Position numbers and translations under genes: made by a program
Assembly: GCF_000189635.1 (NCBI RefSeq)
Contig: NW_002476180.1
Location: 166,940-230,939 of the forward strand
Length of the DNA stretch: 64,000 bases
DNA from: Tetrahymena thermophila SB210
Lineage: Eukaryota; Ciliophora; Oligohymenophorea; Hymenostomatida; Tetrahymenidae
Direction: 5' to 3'
Shown here: piece by piece, positions 52,101 to 64,000 of the stretch
Numbering within the stretch: position 1 is the stretch's first letter
Layout of the letters: every line of letters starts with the position of its first letter
Notes under the pieces: model-generated
Told to the model about the DNA's origin: nothing
Databases searched by the model: none
What the model saw: only the letters and a program-made list of their open reading frames with translations

Positions 52101-55100
52101 TTGAATAGGTTCTCGGATTGAAAAAGCTCACTCTTAACTTAAAAAGCGATGATCCTAATAACAGCTTTATTTTTAATTTAAATAGCAATGAAAACTTAAA
52201 AATATAAGGTTTTACTGATGTTAATATTCAGAATTTGTAATTTATGAGCAGCTTATAAGTAATAAAATAATCCCAAATAAGCTTAAATACAGGAGTGAAC
52301 TTAAGCATTAGTAATTGCAATTTTACTAATACCTAAACTTTTATTTAGATAGGAGGTCAGTTTTCTTAGGTTTAACTCCTTTCTTGTATATTTACAAGCG
52401 TAGAACTAGTAAAAGATAATAGCCTGATAGATATTCTTCCCAGTATATCTTTGCCTGATAGCTTTCCACACTTAAGTATCAACATCGCTTAATCATAGAT
52501 AATTCAATCCAGCTTTTTATCAAATGGGTTACTCAACATCATCTCCCCTAATTTCAAAGTTTAAATTACGTTAAATTAGTTAACAATTTTAAATAGTATT
52601 TTTGGAGCTTCCTCGTACTTGATTTCTTCAGAATAATAAAGCTCTCAGCCTAATAAAAGCATTTAAATGAGTATAAACAACCTAAATTTTACTAATAATT
52701 AGATTTCCTCTTACCAACCAACTTTGTTTTATATTCAAGATGCTACTAATATTTAAATAAAGGATTTTACAATTCAGAATTGCAATATCATTTAACTTTT
52801 TAATTAAACTAGCAGCTTAATAGCGTCTTCATTATTATCAATTAATGGAGGAACTATATCAAATTTTTATTTAATTAACAATACAATCTCTTATACAAAA
52901 ATATTGCAATCAGCTTCAATTTAATCAGGATAATAATATCAAGCTGCTTAAAGTAATAATCAATAAAAAATCATATACATCATGCAATTGAGCAACATTT
53001 AATTTTATAATAATACAATCATATCATCTCCTTCTTAAGGTGTCAACTTTTATTTAGCATAGTTTGGAAATATTTAACAATAACATCTTCAACTTGAAGT
53101 CTAAATATAAAATTTGAATGTAACACAAAACTTTTTCTAGTACACTTTGATACAAACTACAAGTAATACTAACAAAAGAAATCTTCAATTATAAAATGAT
53201 ATTGGCAAATCAATTGAAGAAATATAAATGTATTAATAGTAAAAATAAGTAAGAACTCTTTAGACAGTAGATCAGTACACATAGTCTTACCCATTTCAAA
53301 ACGAGAATAGCCTGATTATGGTCCAATCAATATACCTATTCAACTTAACATAAACTTAAATATAAGAAACTCCCTAAATTAAATTATTGATAGCTGATTA
53401 AATTTTCCAATTAATAATTAGTATGTTAAGTATTTCTTCAGCAGCATTATAATAATATCCTGGATTGCTTAAGATTTCTTCTATCTACAGCAACTTCAAC
53501 TTTTAAAACTTTAATATTAGCAATGTTTATTCATAAAAATCAATAATTTAAATTGATCAAAAAGATATTTATGTTGATTCAAAAAACATACAAAATTATC
53601 TTCCAAATGGAATACAAATCACTGGTATTTAATTTTAGTAAATAAAATTCAACTTATTGACATATGGGTCCGTAGTATCAGCCATATAATTTGAAGATAT
53701 TAATCAATCTATGCTTAATATGACTAACATAATTATCAATTCAACATCTATTGATCAACCATCATTCGTTCCTAATTAAATTTTATCTAATGGGTTACTT
53801 ATATAATCTTAATCTAGTACAGTCATATTAAACCATGGACAAATACTAAATTCGTAAACATTTGTAGGTTCAAATGGGATGTACATAAGTGCGAAGGTCA
53901 TTCAAATACAAAATTCAGCATTTGCCAATGCAAATTAAAACATAAACAATTTAAGCTAAATAATAGTTTAGGGGGGATTTGGAACTCTTTAAGCATATTC
54001 ATAGCTTATGATTTAAGGAACAACTTTCACTTAATCCTTCGCAAATTATGGTGGAGCTCTTTATATAATAGCTCAATAAGGTTGCTAAGTAAATATTTAA
54101 GGTTCTACATTTGCTAATAACTAATGTGCATAAAATGGAGGAGCTATTTACTTTTTATCTCAAACTATTAATAATTCCTTTACAGTTGGTGGAAATAGCG
54201 TTTTTTAGAGCTGTTAAGCTGGTTTTTTTGGCGGTTGCTTGTACTTCGATGTTATTTCTTTAACATAAATAACGATTTCATAATCTACAATATCTTCCTC
54301 TTAAGCAAGAAACTTTGATGTTTTGTCTCTATAGCCTTAAGTAAAAAATTGAGTTTGAATCCTAAGAAAATTTTTGTTTGTTTTGAGTTTTAATAATAAA
54401 TTTATCATAATATTTTTTTTAATTTATAAAATTAATTGATAATAAAAAATTATTTTTTATACAAAAACTAATATTTTTAAAAACTATTATCGATATAAAG
54501 GGCCAGTCATGTAGTTTGAAGATGGATGGAGTAATTATTAATGGATAAAATAGCTCAAATAAAATAGCAATTTAAGCAACAAATTTAATCAATATAGATG
54601 TGAATAATGTATAAGCTAACTTACTTTACTAGTAAATATTATACTTTGAATAGATAACAACTGTAACAATTACCAATAGCGTATTTGGTAATAGCTAATT
54701 TTACTAAAAAGTGATAATAGATATTGAAAACTGTAATACGCTGCATTTAAATAACACATCCTTGAGCTAATCAACTTATACAAATGGGTATAAATTGAAA
54801 AGTTTATACATATTTGCTAATATTTAAGATATTTCTGTTTTTAATTTGGTATGTGCGTAGTAATTTTGTTTAACTTGCTACACTGGAATAATATTCTTTT
54901 AATATTCTAACTCACTTAGTATATCAAATAGCACTTTTACCAACAATACAGCATTCTTTGGAGGTGCAATTTATATTCACCATAACATAGTTTCTAGTAC
55001 TGACTTGCTTAAAAATTATCAGCTTAATTTAAATAAAATATAGCATACCAATTTTACTAATAATACTGCATCTTATTGGGGTGGTGCAATATATTTAGAA

Positions 55101-58100
55101 AAGGTGAACTAAATGTAATTTTATAATAATATATTCTAGTTGAATTAGGCTATGCAAGGAGCAGGTATTTATTATTATTTATTGAATAATTAAAATGCTT
55201 ATTTTTATACAAAAAAAATAATTATTAGGTATATACAACGCCAATCCATAGCATCATTTCAACATTTTATTAAGGAAAAATAGCTTTATTTAGAATTTAG
55301 CAACATAAGTAGGAGCTGCTATTTATTCACAATTTTGTATTATATACAGCTAGGCATATCCAAGTTCTAGTCTATTTGTAAATTTGACAGATTACAATTA
55401 CTATAGTTATATTACTCAGACATTTACAGGTTTTACTAACACTTTTAGTAATAATTCAGCATTGATGTATGGAAACAATATTTACACTTTTCCATAATAT
55501 ATTCGTTATTTATATGCAGAAACTCAAAGTATAATTGATTTTTCAGATAAATCACCTATTAAAAGAATCTAGGTTTCAAGTGGCCAACCACTTTCACAGT
55601 TGTATATAATATTTGTTGATGAAGATTATAGAATTATTAATAAAATTTTCAGCATTTCTAGTAATTCTACCTACTTGTAGATTTAACTTTAAATAAAAGA
55701 TAATGGATTTAATTTAGAAAATAATATGGTAACTTTTTCAAATTAAACTGGATATTTTGATGGCTCCAATTCAGTTTTAAATGCTTAATAACTCAATTAA
55801 ACTACTTCAATAATTTGTTAATCTTCCTTAATCTAACAAAATCCTCTCTCTTCATAAATTCCTTTCGAAATACCAATTTAATTTAACTAATGTAATTAAG
55901 GAGAGGAGCTCATTATAAAGTAACTTAATATCTTTTTTTTTTACTAAAAATTGATTCATATTTTTTTTAGTGATGAAGGATGGCAGACTTGTTCGTAATG
56001 TCTTGAAGGGTTTTATTCTTTAGTTTAATCATAAAAGTGTAAATTTTGCATTTATTTAGATGGCTCAACCGAATAAACAGTATGTCCTGGAGGCAGCACT
56101 ATCCTGTAAAATAAATATAAATTTCATTTTAAAATTTATTAATCAACATTATTTAAAATTAATATAGACTTCCACCAGGGTACTGGAGGTCAGATAATTA
56201 GTCAGAATAAATAGTTGAATGTATAAATAATCCAGCTAATTGTATTGGTAACAGATAATAAGATATTTCATCTAGAGATTCAAGTTTCCCAATTCCTTAA
56301 TCATCAATGATTGATATTAATGTAAAATTTTTTTATTTAATTACAATTTTAAGTATTAAAATTTTAAATATTATAATAATAGAATTTTTATTGCGATGAA
56401 GGTTGTTACGGAGCTTTATGCTAAGTTTGCGATATTAAAGGATAAATTTGGGGAGTTTCATACTCTAATTATTAAGAATTTTCTTGTTTTAAATGTAGTA
56501 ATGCTGGCATACTATCATTTAAATTGATTTGGTCCATATTATTATTTGTTTTTCTTCTTCTTTTGAGCGCAAAAAGGTAAACTTTTAAAATTTAATATAA
56601 ATGATAATTTTAATAAAATTACCATAAAAATATTGTTTAGTGCATATTTAGTATTCTCTAATGGAGTATTCTCTCATGTTATGATTAAGAGTGTATTTTT
56701 GCAAGGAGAATCAAAAGAAGCTGTTCATGCAATAAAATCATTCAATCCTTCAGGAATATATCTCAAAATGATAATGAACTATCTTTAAGTATTCAAAAAT
56801 TTACATATTTTAGAAGTTCATTATAATTAAAAATATTTTGTATCTAAAGGTTATTAGTGTATTACTAAATTTCTAGATTTCTCTTCCTAATTCTGTATCA
56901 AATATGAACATAAATATTTATAACCCATTTAGCGGAATGGGTAATACCTGGGATTGTGTAATTAAAATATTTTAGCCAGTAATGCCATTTAACTATTTTA
57001 GAGTTCTTTGGTTTGTAATAGCTCCTCTCATATTAATAGTCATTTTTATTGGAATATATTACATATTATAAAAATATAATATGATGAAATACAAGATCAC
57101 CATAGTTTATTCCATACTATGCTACCTCTTCCTTTACGTTTAACCACCAATTGTTAGCTCTCTTCTTTCATAGGTAATTCACTTCATTTTAATTTATTTA
57201 GAGAAAATTTTTGTAGATAAAGTGATCTTTATTATTATTATTATTAAGATAATGTATAAAACTTCATCTTGAAATGTTTCTCTGCTCTTTTTAAAGAGTA
57301 TGAGTTCCTCTATTTCAAACAGAAATAATTTTTATAGAAATTAGTATTTGATTAATTAACTAATATCGATTAAGTAATAGATTAACTGATTAAGAAATTA
57401 AATTCAATAAATCCATAAAGAAGATAATTTACATCATAATAATTTTAAATTAATTTAAATTAAAATAAGATTGCATGTATAAATATTGCTGGGTAGAGTT
57501 ATATCAAAGGAAGTACTGATAGAATTTGCTATGATGATGATTACTATTATTATGGAGTATTCTTAATAGCACCATTTCTCATTATTTGGATTATTCTTCT
57601 ACCTGGGGTTTTATTTATAAAGTTATATATGATCAGAAGAAAACTTTATTATATCAGATCTAAAATAATTCTGGGTTTCTTTTATTCAGATTATAAAACA
57701 AAGTTTTTTTATTGGGAAATCTTTAGAATGGGTTATCGTATTTTAATTATAGCAACTGAAAATATTCTTTATGAAAAGATTCATGAAAAAGCCATGATTT
57801 TGGTCTTGATAGTATACTTTTACCAGAGAATTCATAAAAAGGTAAACCAATCCTAAATAAATAAATACAATTTTTTATTAACCATATTATTTTTATATTA
57901 AAAAAGTATAACCCTTATCTGACTCAAGATTTAAATAGATTAGAAAAGAAAATAACCTAAGTTATATTAATTAGCTTTATTTTAGGTAGATTGGCTTATA
58001 GTAATCCTTACCCTACTATTTAATATATGTGTCTGATTGTGCTAGTTTTAATTAACTTTTGGCTATTTTTGTATTTGATTAGAAGATTAATTTAGTCGTA

Positions 58101-59096
58101 CTCGAAATAGTTAGAATTAATGATTTCTTACATAAAGGTTTAAATATTTAGGAGACTTCCAAAAGTTGGAAAGTTTTTTAAGCTTAGTGGCATATCAATA
58201 ATATAATCTTAGAATTTATGGAAGAAAGTATAAAATTATGTATGGGATTTCTTTGAAAGAAAGGAGAAAGATAAAACAGTTAAGCTATTTGATTAAACTC
58301 TATACGTTAAGTATGATGAAGAATAATAAGAAAATAATGAGCCTTGTAAATTATATAATTATTCTATACTATTTTTTAAATATTTTAAATAGTAATAATC
58401 AAGCAAAAGCGTTAATGGGAAGAATCACAAAGGAAATATTTGCTTTAAAAGCAGGAAGAGAGAAGTAAATAAATGAACAGTTCATACTTTAACTAAAATC
58501 AATGCGCAGATAGCATATTATAGTATTAAATTAACAATTATAAATTAATTAACTTTAAATATTTAAAAAAAAGAATCGATGCACAGTCTATCAATAACAC
58601 TAATATTAGTCCATTGATATCTAACTTTAATACACCAAGGTAAGAAGATAAATTACTTATGGATTAAACATAAGTATCTTAAGTTTCTATTTTCAACTTG
58701 ATGCATCAGACAAAGTATAATATAACAATTTACTTAAATTTAAAGTATTAATAATGCATTATTAATTTGTAAAAGTGAACTATCTAAGAGAGAAAATGTG
58801 AAAGAAACTAAAGAATAAAAGACTAATTTTAGAAAAGAATCAAAAGAAGAAGATATTAGCTTTTCATAAGAAAGTGAAAGACAGTAAGATTTCTATTTTA
58901 TAGAAAGTAAAATTAAAGATTATTCTAGAAGAATCAGTGATGAAAATGCTGAATAGTTAAGTTAGTAAGGTAAAATAAATTAAAAATTTTAAGGAGTTTT
59001 TAAAATAAAATAAAATTAAATTAAATTAAAAAAGTTTAGATAAATTCAAATGACGGATCTAACTTAATTTTAGAAAAAAAGAGTAATTAATCATGA
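46110..59096 (+). CDS. Giant Cys-rich, beta-helix, multi-TM surface protein
   Basis: A ~13-kb multi-exon gene of roughly 3,700-3,900 residues, probably on the cell surface or in the secretory system. It starts with a signal peptide (MKISKGLRFILFMILSTAF). Next is a jelly-roll (laminin-G/concanavalin-like) region at about 46850-47500 (TTSLIIHKDGE, NVVTLYTNGNS). Furin-like Cys-rich modules follow at about 47540-47850 and 49000-51400 (CLTCNTGYYLYNGTC, CLTCLANNPNQCITC). A long right-handed beta-helix region lies at about 52000-55700 with FTNNTASYWGGAIYL, NYGGALYI and FGGAIYIHH rungs. Another Cys-rich module at 55980-56480 contains PPGYWRSDNQ and CYGALCQVCD. Then come several membrane helices (about 56510-58100) and a charged, probably cytoplasmic tail ending at TGA 59094-59096. 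This layout is a known large ciliate family of uncertain function. Most exon edges are approximate. Confidence 0.82.
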
Positions 59097-59922
59097 TTCT
59101 TTTAAAGCTCATATTTTAAAAAGATAGTGAGTTTAATCAAATTAAATTGTAAAAAATAATGTTTTTTTGGTTTTTAAATGTAAATGAAATATACATAGTA
59201 TTTGAATCATGGCTTTTTTTTGAAAAATTTAATTAAATTTTTATAGTCAGTAAGTAAGTAAATTACTTAGCTACTAAGTATTTTTTAATTAATTTCTTTT
59301 ATTTTTTAGATCATAAATGTTCCTAGTTATTTTACAAAAGAATTATTTGTATTTTAACTATAATTTTGCAAATATTTAAAAATAAAAATAAAAATTCAAA
59401 TGAAAATTTTGAATTAAATTTTAATCAACTTTACTTTTATATTACATTTAGAAAAAATTTAATCTATCTTAAATATTTAAAATAAATATTTTTTGTTGAA
59501 TTATGTATAGACTTAAAACTTCTTAATGTGTTTTTTTGAAATAATTTAAGTAATTTAAAAAGATTTAATTTAAAACAATAATAATTTATAAAAATAAAAG
59601 CTTAAAAATTGAAATAAAGACTTATCAAAAATAAAAATCTTTGATAATTTCAAAATTAGTTTGTAAAAAAATTTTAATATTCATGTTGATATAAAATAGT
59701 TGAACTCATTTTTTAATTTAATTTATTTTTATAATAAAGATTAAAAATATATTTGATAGAGTTTGTATTTTTTTATAGTTGATAAATTAAAATTTTATTA
59801 ATTTATTTTTAATAGGTACATTTTTTTTATTAAACTAACACCTAAAGTAGTATGGTGAAGTAATTTAAATTTATTATTAATAGATTATAATTACTTACTT
59901 ACTAGTTTGCTCAAAATATTTT
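59097..59922. other. Convergent intergenic spacer
   Basis: 826 bp between convergent 3' ends. It is AT-rich, with no gene and no clear repeat apart from short TAAGTA/TACTTA inverted motifs near 59250-59280. Confidence 0.55.
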
Positions 59923-61434
59923 TCATTTATAGACACAATTATATGGAGTTATTTTAATGATTTATCCAGGCTAGTTTACGAATATACAAAAACGATAGCT
60001 TTAGTTCCTTTCGATTGGATTAGTATTAATGATAGAATTATTTTAAATTTAATTTTATTATTATTATTTGATATTTTAGTTAGTTTTTTTTGTAGGAGAT
60101 TAGCTGCTTTTAATTTAATTTTCTTGTCTTGGAACTATTCTTAGAATATTATCCTTTATACAAATTTGCACATGAAAATTCAAATCACTTTTATTGTATT
60201 CCAAGATTTAACTTCCATTTCCAATACTTATTAGACTATTTAGTTTCTCTAAGCCCTTCATTATAGAAAACTAATAAGAAGAATTCATGTAGATTAATGT
60301 ATCTTTATAATCATCTGCTATTAAACCAAAGCAAATTCCCTATTTGCTGTTGCTAGATATTTTATTTTTGAAGGTTATTTAAATATCATAGAATTTATCA
60401 TTTTGAAGGTTGTATGAAGAATAAAATTAGCACCCTATTTAAGAAGAAATTTATTCAGGAATATCTATTAAAATGAATTAATCATACTCATTTCGTATTT
60501 ATTTAATTTTAGCCATTTCGAAGTTAAGTGAGCATTCTATTCCAAACCTCTCATCGTAATTCATTTAATTTAAAAACTTATTAAATTGAGGGGACGCAAT
60601 CGAAGATTTCATATCAGAAGATGACTTTTTGTGGTATTATTATTAAGGTGAGTTTTATAGTGAATTATTCATTTAGTTTGACTAATATTACATGGCGTTT
60701 TCCACTTAATTTTTTTTAGATTGCTTAAAGAAAGTACTTTAGTTTGTTTTGTAAAAAGATATATTTTCTAAACTTTAGGAAATAAATCTTTCCAACTCAA
60801 GGCCTTCTTGGATAGAAAATTACTAAAATTGTTCTTTAAATTCATTGCATTATCTCTTTAATACCTCATTATTTTATTCAACTTACTAATAAGTCTAATC
60901 AATATATTTATCTATTTCCTTTTCCATTTATTCTAAACTTGATCTATTTTACTAAATTCTATCAAAGAAAGCAGACGCTGATATCATAGATAGATACTGC
61001 TAATGCAGCTTTTCACCTTGAAGGTAAATTTATTATACTTAAAAGAGTGTTTTTGCTTTTGCTGTTTCGATTTTCTAGATTATGGTTTGTTAGAATCTTT
61101 CCCAAAACTCATTTGCTACTTGTTAAAGCTTACTATTTTAGTGTATTTAAATCTATTATTCTACTTCTTTAATTAATACTTCATCTGAAGGCGGCCAATT
61201 TAATAGTTTTTATCCTTCTCTATACTCTATTGCCTGTTTAATTGATATATTTTTAGCTCCATTATTTTAAGAAATGCATTCCATGCAGGCTAATCTTCTT
61301 TGCTTATTCTATCCATTGCTTGAATTTTGATGTAAAAATATATTAGTAATTGCTTCTTAATGAATACTGCATTTTTTAAGAGCTGTTTGATCAGCTATAT
61401 CTTTCCATCCTAAATCTTTAGATAAAAATGACAT
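59923..61434 (-). CDS. Zn-binding coiled-coil protein, ciliate-type, copy 1
   Basis: Intronless, 503 residues, ATG 61434-61432 to TGA 59925-59923. The N-terminus (MSFLSKDLGWKDIADQ) carries a possible zinc site, KKCSIHQEA then ACMECI (C-x2-H ... C-x2-C), spaced like half a B-box. It is followed by a long coiled coil (EVEQQIQIHQNSKLQQVANEF, SLEQMEKEIDKYIDQTYQQV). The last ~170 residues look like a beta-sandwich of SPRY type (GICFGLIADDY, SISIGNGSQ, FCIFVNQPGQIIKITPYN). The order zinc site, coiled coil, SPRY-like resembles TRIM proteins, but no RING is seen. The next gene to the right has the same plan. Confidence 0.7.
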
Positions 61435-61746
61435 TCAATAAATAGAGGTAAATATGCACAAATATAATTTAATTATTTCTTCAAAATCAAAAATTAAAAT
61501 GCAAAACGATTAGAGTAAATGAAGAAAATAACAAATAATAATAAAATAAGTCAATAATATGAGTAAAATAAAAGATATATATATATACAATATTTTATGC
61601 TTATATCAAATTAAAAGAATTTTTAAAGTAAAAAATTTAAAAGAATATTTAATATGCAAACACAAAATACAAATACAATTAAAAAAATAATAACAAGGTA
61701 AGAGTATTTATTTTCTCAATTTTGTCTAAGCTCTGTTTCTCTGTCT
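61435..61746. other. Spacer between tandem paralogues
   Basis: 312 bp of AT-rich DNA including a short (TA)n run near 61577. It is the promoter side of copy 1. Confidence 0.6.
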
Positions 61747-63096
61747 TCAATTTTTCTTAGACTCCACTTTGACAATTTCAAACTCAATACTAGGAGTTGA
61801 GTTCACAATAAAAAAGCAATATTAAATTGATTGATCAAAAATAATGTTATTTTCAAAGGTATTTGATGATGATTTATCTTCAGTTTAAATCTTTGCATAA
61901 TTTTTACTTATGTTAAATTTAAAAACGAAAACTTTGTTTTCACCATAGCAATCGCTAATATCAGCTCCATACTCGACGAATGTCAACCCTTCATATTAAC
62001 TTTTAGGATTAAAAACTTTGGCGATTTTAGTATTTGAGATTAAAGGCTCAGTATTTTTAGAGATATCTGCTAAACCAATACTAAAAACTGAGTTTTTTGA
62101 GTAGTTATTAACTTTGAAAAAGATTCTATAAGTCTTTTAATTATCTAGAATGTCACTATATACTTAATTTATCATCTTTTTAGCCTTAGTATCATCAATA
62201 ACAAGTGTTTGCAAATTATCCCTTTTTTAATTAATTTTAAAGGGTTAGTAAAACTTTTTAAGATTACCACCTAACTCCTATTATGATAATTGAATTATAT
62301 CTTCACCATAATTTTGACTTAAATTTTCTTATTTTAAATATATTTCTTTCTGAACAGTTATTGCAGAAGATTAGCTTTATTCCATTTTGATGTTTTCTTA
62401 CCTTACAAAAGAAATTTTCTTGATAGCTTCTAAAATCTTCTTGCTTAAATTGGCTGAAAATTCCATCTTAAAAGTATTCAGCTTATCAATATATTGTTAT
62501 GTCTTTTATTTTATTTCCTAATTGTTTTATGGTAATTAAGAATAAATGTTTTAAATAATTGTATTGAAATTAGTGAGTAAATTATCATAATCAGTATCAC
62601 TCTCAAAGCATTTTCTAATCTTATCGCAATTTGTTATTGTTGTGAATGAGTCCTTCATTTCGTCTCCCTTTTCTCTGATATCTTGTATTAGCTACTTAGC
62701 CTATTCTTCAATAGCTTTAACTTCCTCTTTTAATCTGTCTGAGAGACTATCAAAGATTCTTTCAATTTCTTGATCAAACTCTAATGAGTTTGTAGTTTAG
62801 ATAGCTTTTAATACATCCTATTCAATCTTTTGGTTTAACTCTGGGAATCTGAAAAGAGATTATCTATGTTAAACTTTCAAAGCCTAAATAAGTGAAATGA
62901 CTTTACAACCCTTATATTGTCTCTCAGCAATACAGTAGGAACAACCAAATAAGCTATCTTTGTCATTTTTTTGTCTTAGGAAAATGAACTAAAGTTGCTG
63001 ATTTTCATGACCTATTACTTCGCAACCATTTAAAATATATCCATTTTATGTATAATCCTCAACAGATTCACATCTTTATCTCGTATTTGTCTCCAT
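61747..63096 (-). CDS. Zn-binding coiled-coil protein, ciliate-type, copy 2
   Basis: Intronless, 449 residues, ATG 63096-63094 to TGA 61749-61747. It has the same plan as its neighbour. A zinc-type pair GCEVIGHENQ ... GCSYCIAE sits near the N-terminus, with KGCKVISLIQAL matching NISIKQAI of copy 1. A coiled coil follows (QEIERIFDSLSDRLKEEVKAIEEQ). The C-terminal beta-rich region (RIFFKVNNYS, SVFSIGLADIS, CFFIVNSTPSIEFEIVKVE) corresponds to the SPRY-like end. Pairwise identity looks low, so the duplication is old. It is the last gene before the telomere, about 0.9 kb from it. Function is unknown. Confidence 0.7.
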
Positions 63097-63980
63097 TATT
63101 GATACTTTTTATATATTTTATTTTAATTTGTATTTTTTTGTATTTATTAGTTTATAATTAATTAAACGATGTTTCAATAGTTTTATTATGTTTTTGCAAT
63201 TAGAATATTTAAAAACTCTTTTGTTTTAATATTTTTAATATTTAAAAAAAGTTAATAAATAATTTAAGTAAAATTTTTATAAGCTTAAGAAAAAGATATT
63301 AATATATGATATTAATATTCAATTTTTGTTTCCTTTCTACTATTTTAGAGAGACATATCTCTTTCTAAGATATCAAAAAAAGTATTTTATTTTCTTCTCT
63401 CTATGAATGGTGATTCCTTTAGAAATCCCTAATTAATTATCATAAAATAAGATTTTTTACTCTTTAGAAATATAGTTATTAGATAATTTTTATATTCTAA
63501 TATCCTTTCACTCTATTCTTAGAAAACTTACATTAAATATTTAATATAAATATATTCTTACAATAAAAAAAAGAGTTTAAATTAAAGTCAAAGCAAAATA
63601 TTATTTATTTATTTTTTCACACCAATTATAATTCTTATATTTAATTTAGAATATACCAAATTAGAATATGTTATGTATAATTAACTGAATATAAATTTAA
63701 AAATTCTAATAATTCTTAAATATTCTAAATCAATTAATGAATGTAGTACTTTAGATTGAGAAAGAAGAATAACTAAATAAATAAATAATGTAAAAGTATA
63801 CTTTTTTATTTTAAATGATCAATTTAATTTTGATTTTTTTTAAAAAATTTGTTAATAAAAAAAATGTTAATTTAAATAAGTAAAATTCATTTTTTTATTT
63901 TACTAAAACTTTTTTAACTTGAAAAATAGAAAGCACTTTACTTCAAAATAAATTATTTATATTAATAAAAACAGCTTATT
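63097..63980. other. Subtelomeric AT-rich DNA
   Basis: 884 bp with no gene or repeat array seen. It is the upstream flank of the last gene and runs directly into the telomere, so the subtelomere is very short. Confidence 0.6.
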
Positions 63981-64000
63981 GGGGTTGGGGGGTTGGGGTT
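63981..64000 (+). repeat. Telomere, G4T2 repeats
   Basis: The last 20 bases read GGGGTT, GGGGGGTT, GGGGTT. G4T2 is the Tetrahymena/Paramecium-type telomere repeat. The G-rich strand runs 5'->3' to the right edge, the orientation expected for a right-hand chromosome end. The middle unit has six G instead of four. Confidence 0.93.

Noticed and set aside
58238-58468. Plus-strand ORF MYGISLKERRK as an independent gene
   Set aside because: The neighbouring frame continues the tail of the surface protein without TGA; this ORF overlaps it and is taken as a shadow.

Overview
The window is ciliate macronuclear DNA, most likely from Tetrahymena. It is extremely AT-rich. Conserved proteins read through only if TAA and TAG mean glutamine and TGA is the sole stop. 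Introns are short, AT-rich and GT...AG. The last 20 bases are G4T2-type telomere repeats running 5'->3' to the end, so the right edge is the end of a macronuclear chromosome. All gene models below were made by reading both strands with the ciliate code; standard-code ORFs are chopped into fragments here.

Layout, left to right: an edge-truncated minus-strand gene; a non-coding stretch holding three diverged ~330-bp repeats and a hairpin; a sugar-porter-type MFS transporter and an orphan multi-pass membrane protein (both minus); four 5S rRNA genes (minus) in a head-to-tail array; a Gln/Asn-rich orphan (plus); an eight-exon poly(ADP-ribose) polymerase (plus) whose last codons are repeated twice more downstream; a small coiled-coil orphan (plus); a >10-kb HUWE1/Tom1-like HECT ubiquitin ligase (minus); and an ALKBH6-like dioxygenase (minus). 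The right half has a pseudokinase joined to a cysteine-less E2-like (UEV-like) domain (plus), a cyclic-nucleotide-gated-type K+ channel with a CCHC knuckle (plus), a pseudokinase-TPR protein (minus), APC1, the large scaffold subunit of the anaphase-promoting complex (plus), a 13-kb cysteine-rich/beta-helix/multi-TM surface protein (plus), and two tandem subtelomeric zinc-binding coiled-coil paralogues (minus), then subtelomeric AT-rich DNA and the telomere.

There are no operons and each gene stands alone. Three genes are tied to ubiquitin (HECT E3, E2-like fusion, APC1) and two encode kinase folds that have lost catalytic residues. The most unusual gene is the pseudokinase/E2-like fusion at 28705-30123. 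Exon boundaries were chosen by frame, splice dinucleotides and homology, without RNA evidence. Those of the HECT, APC1 and surface-protein genes are only partly resolved.
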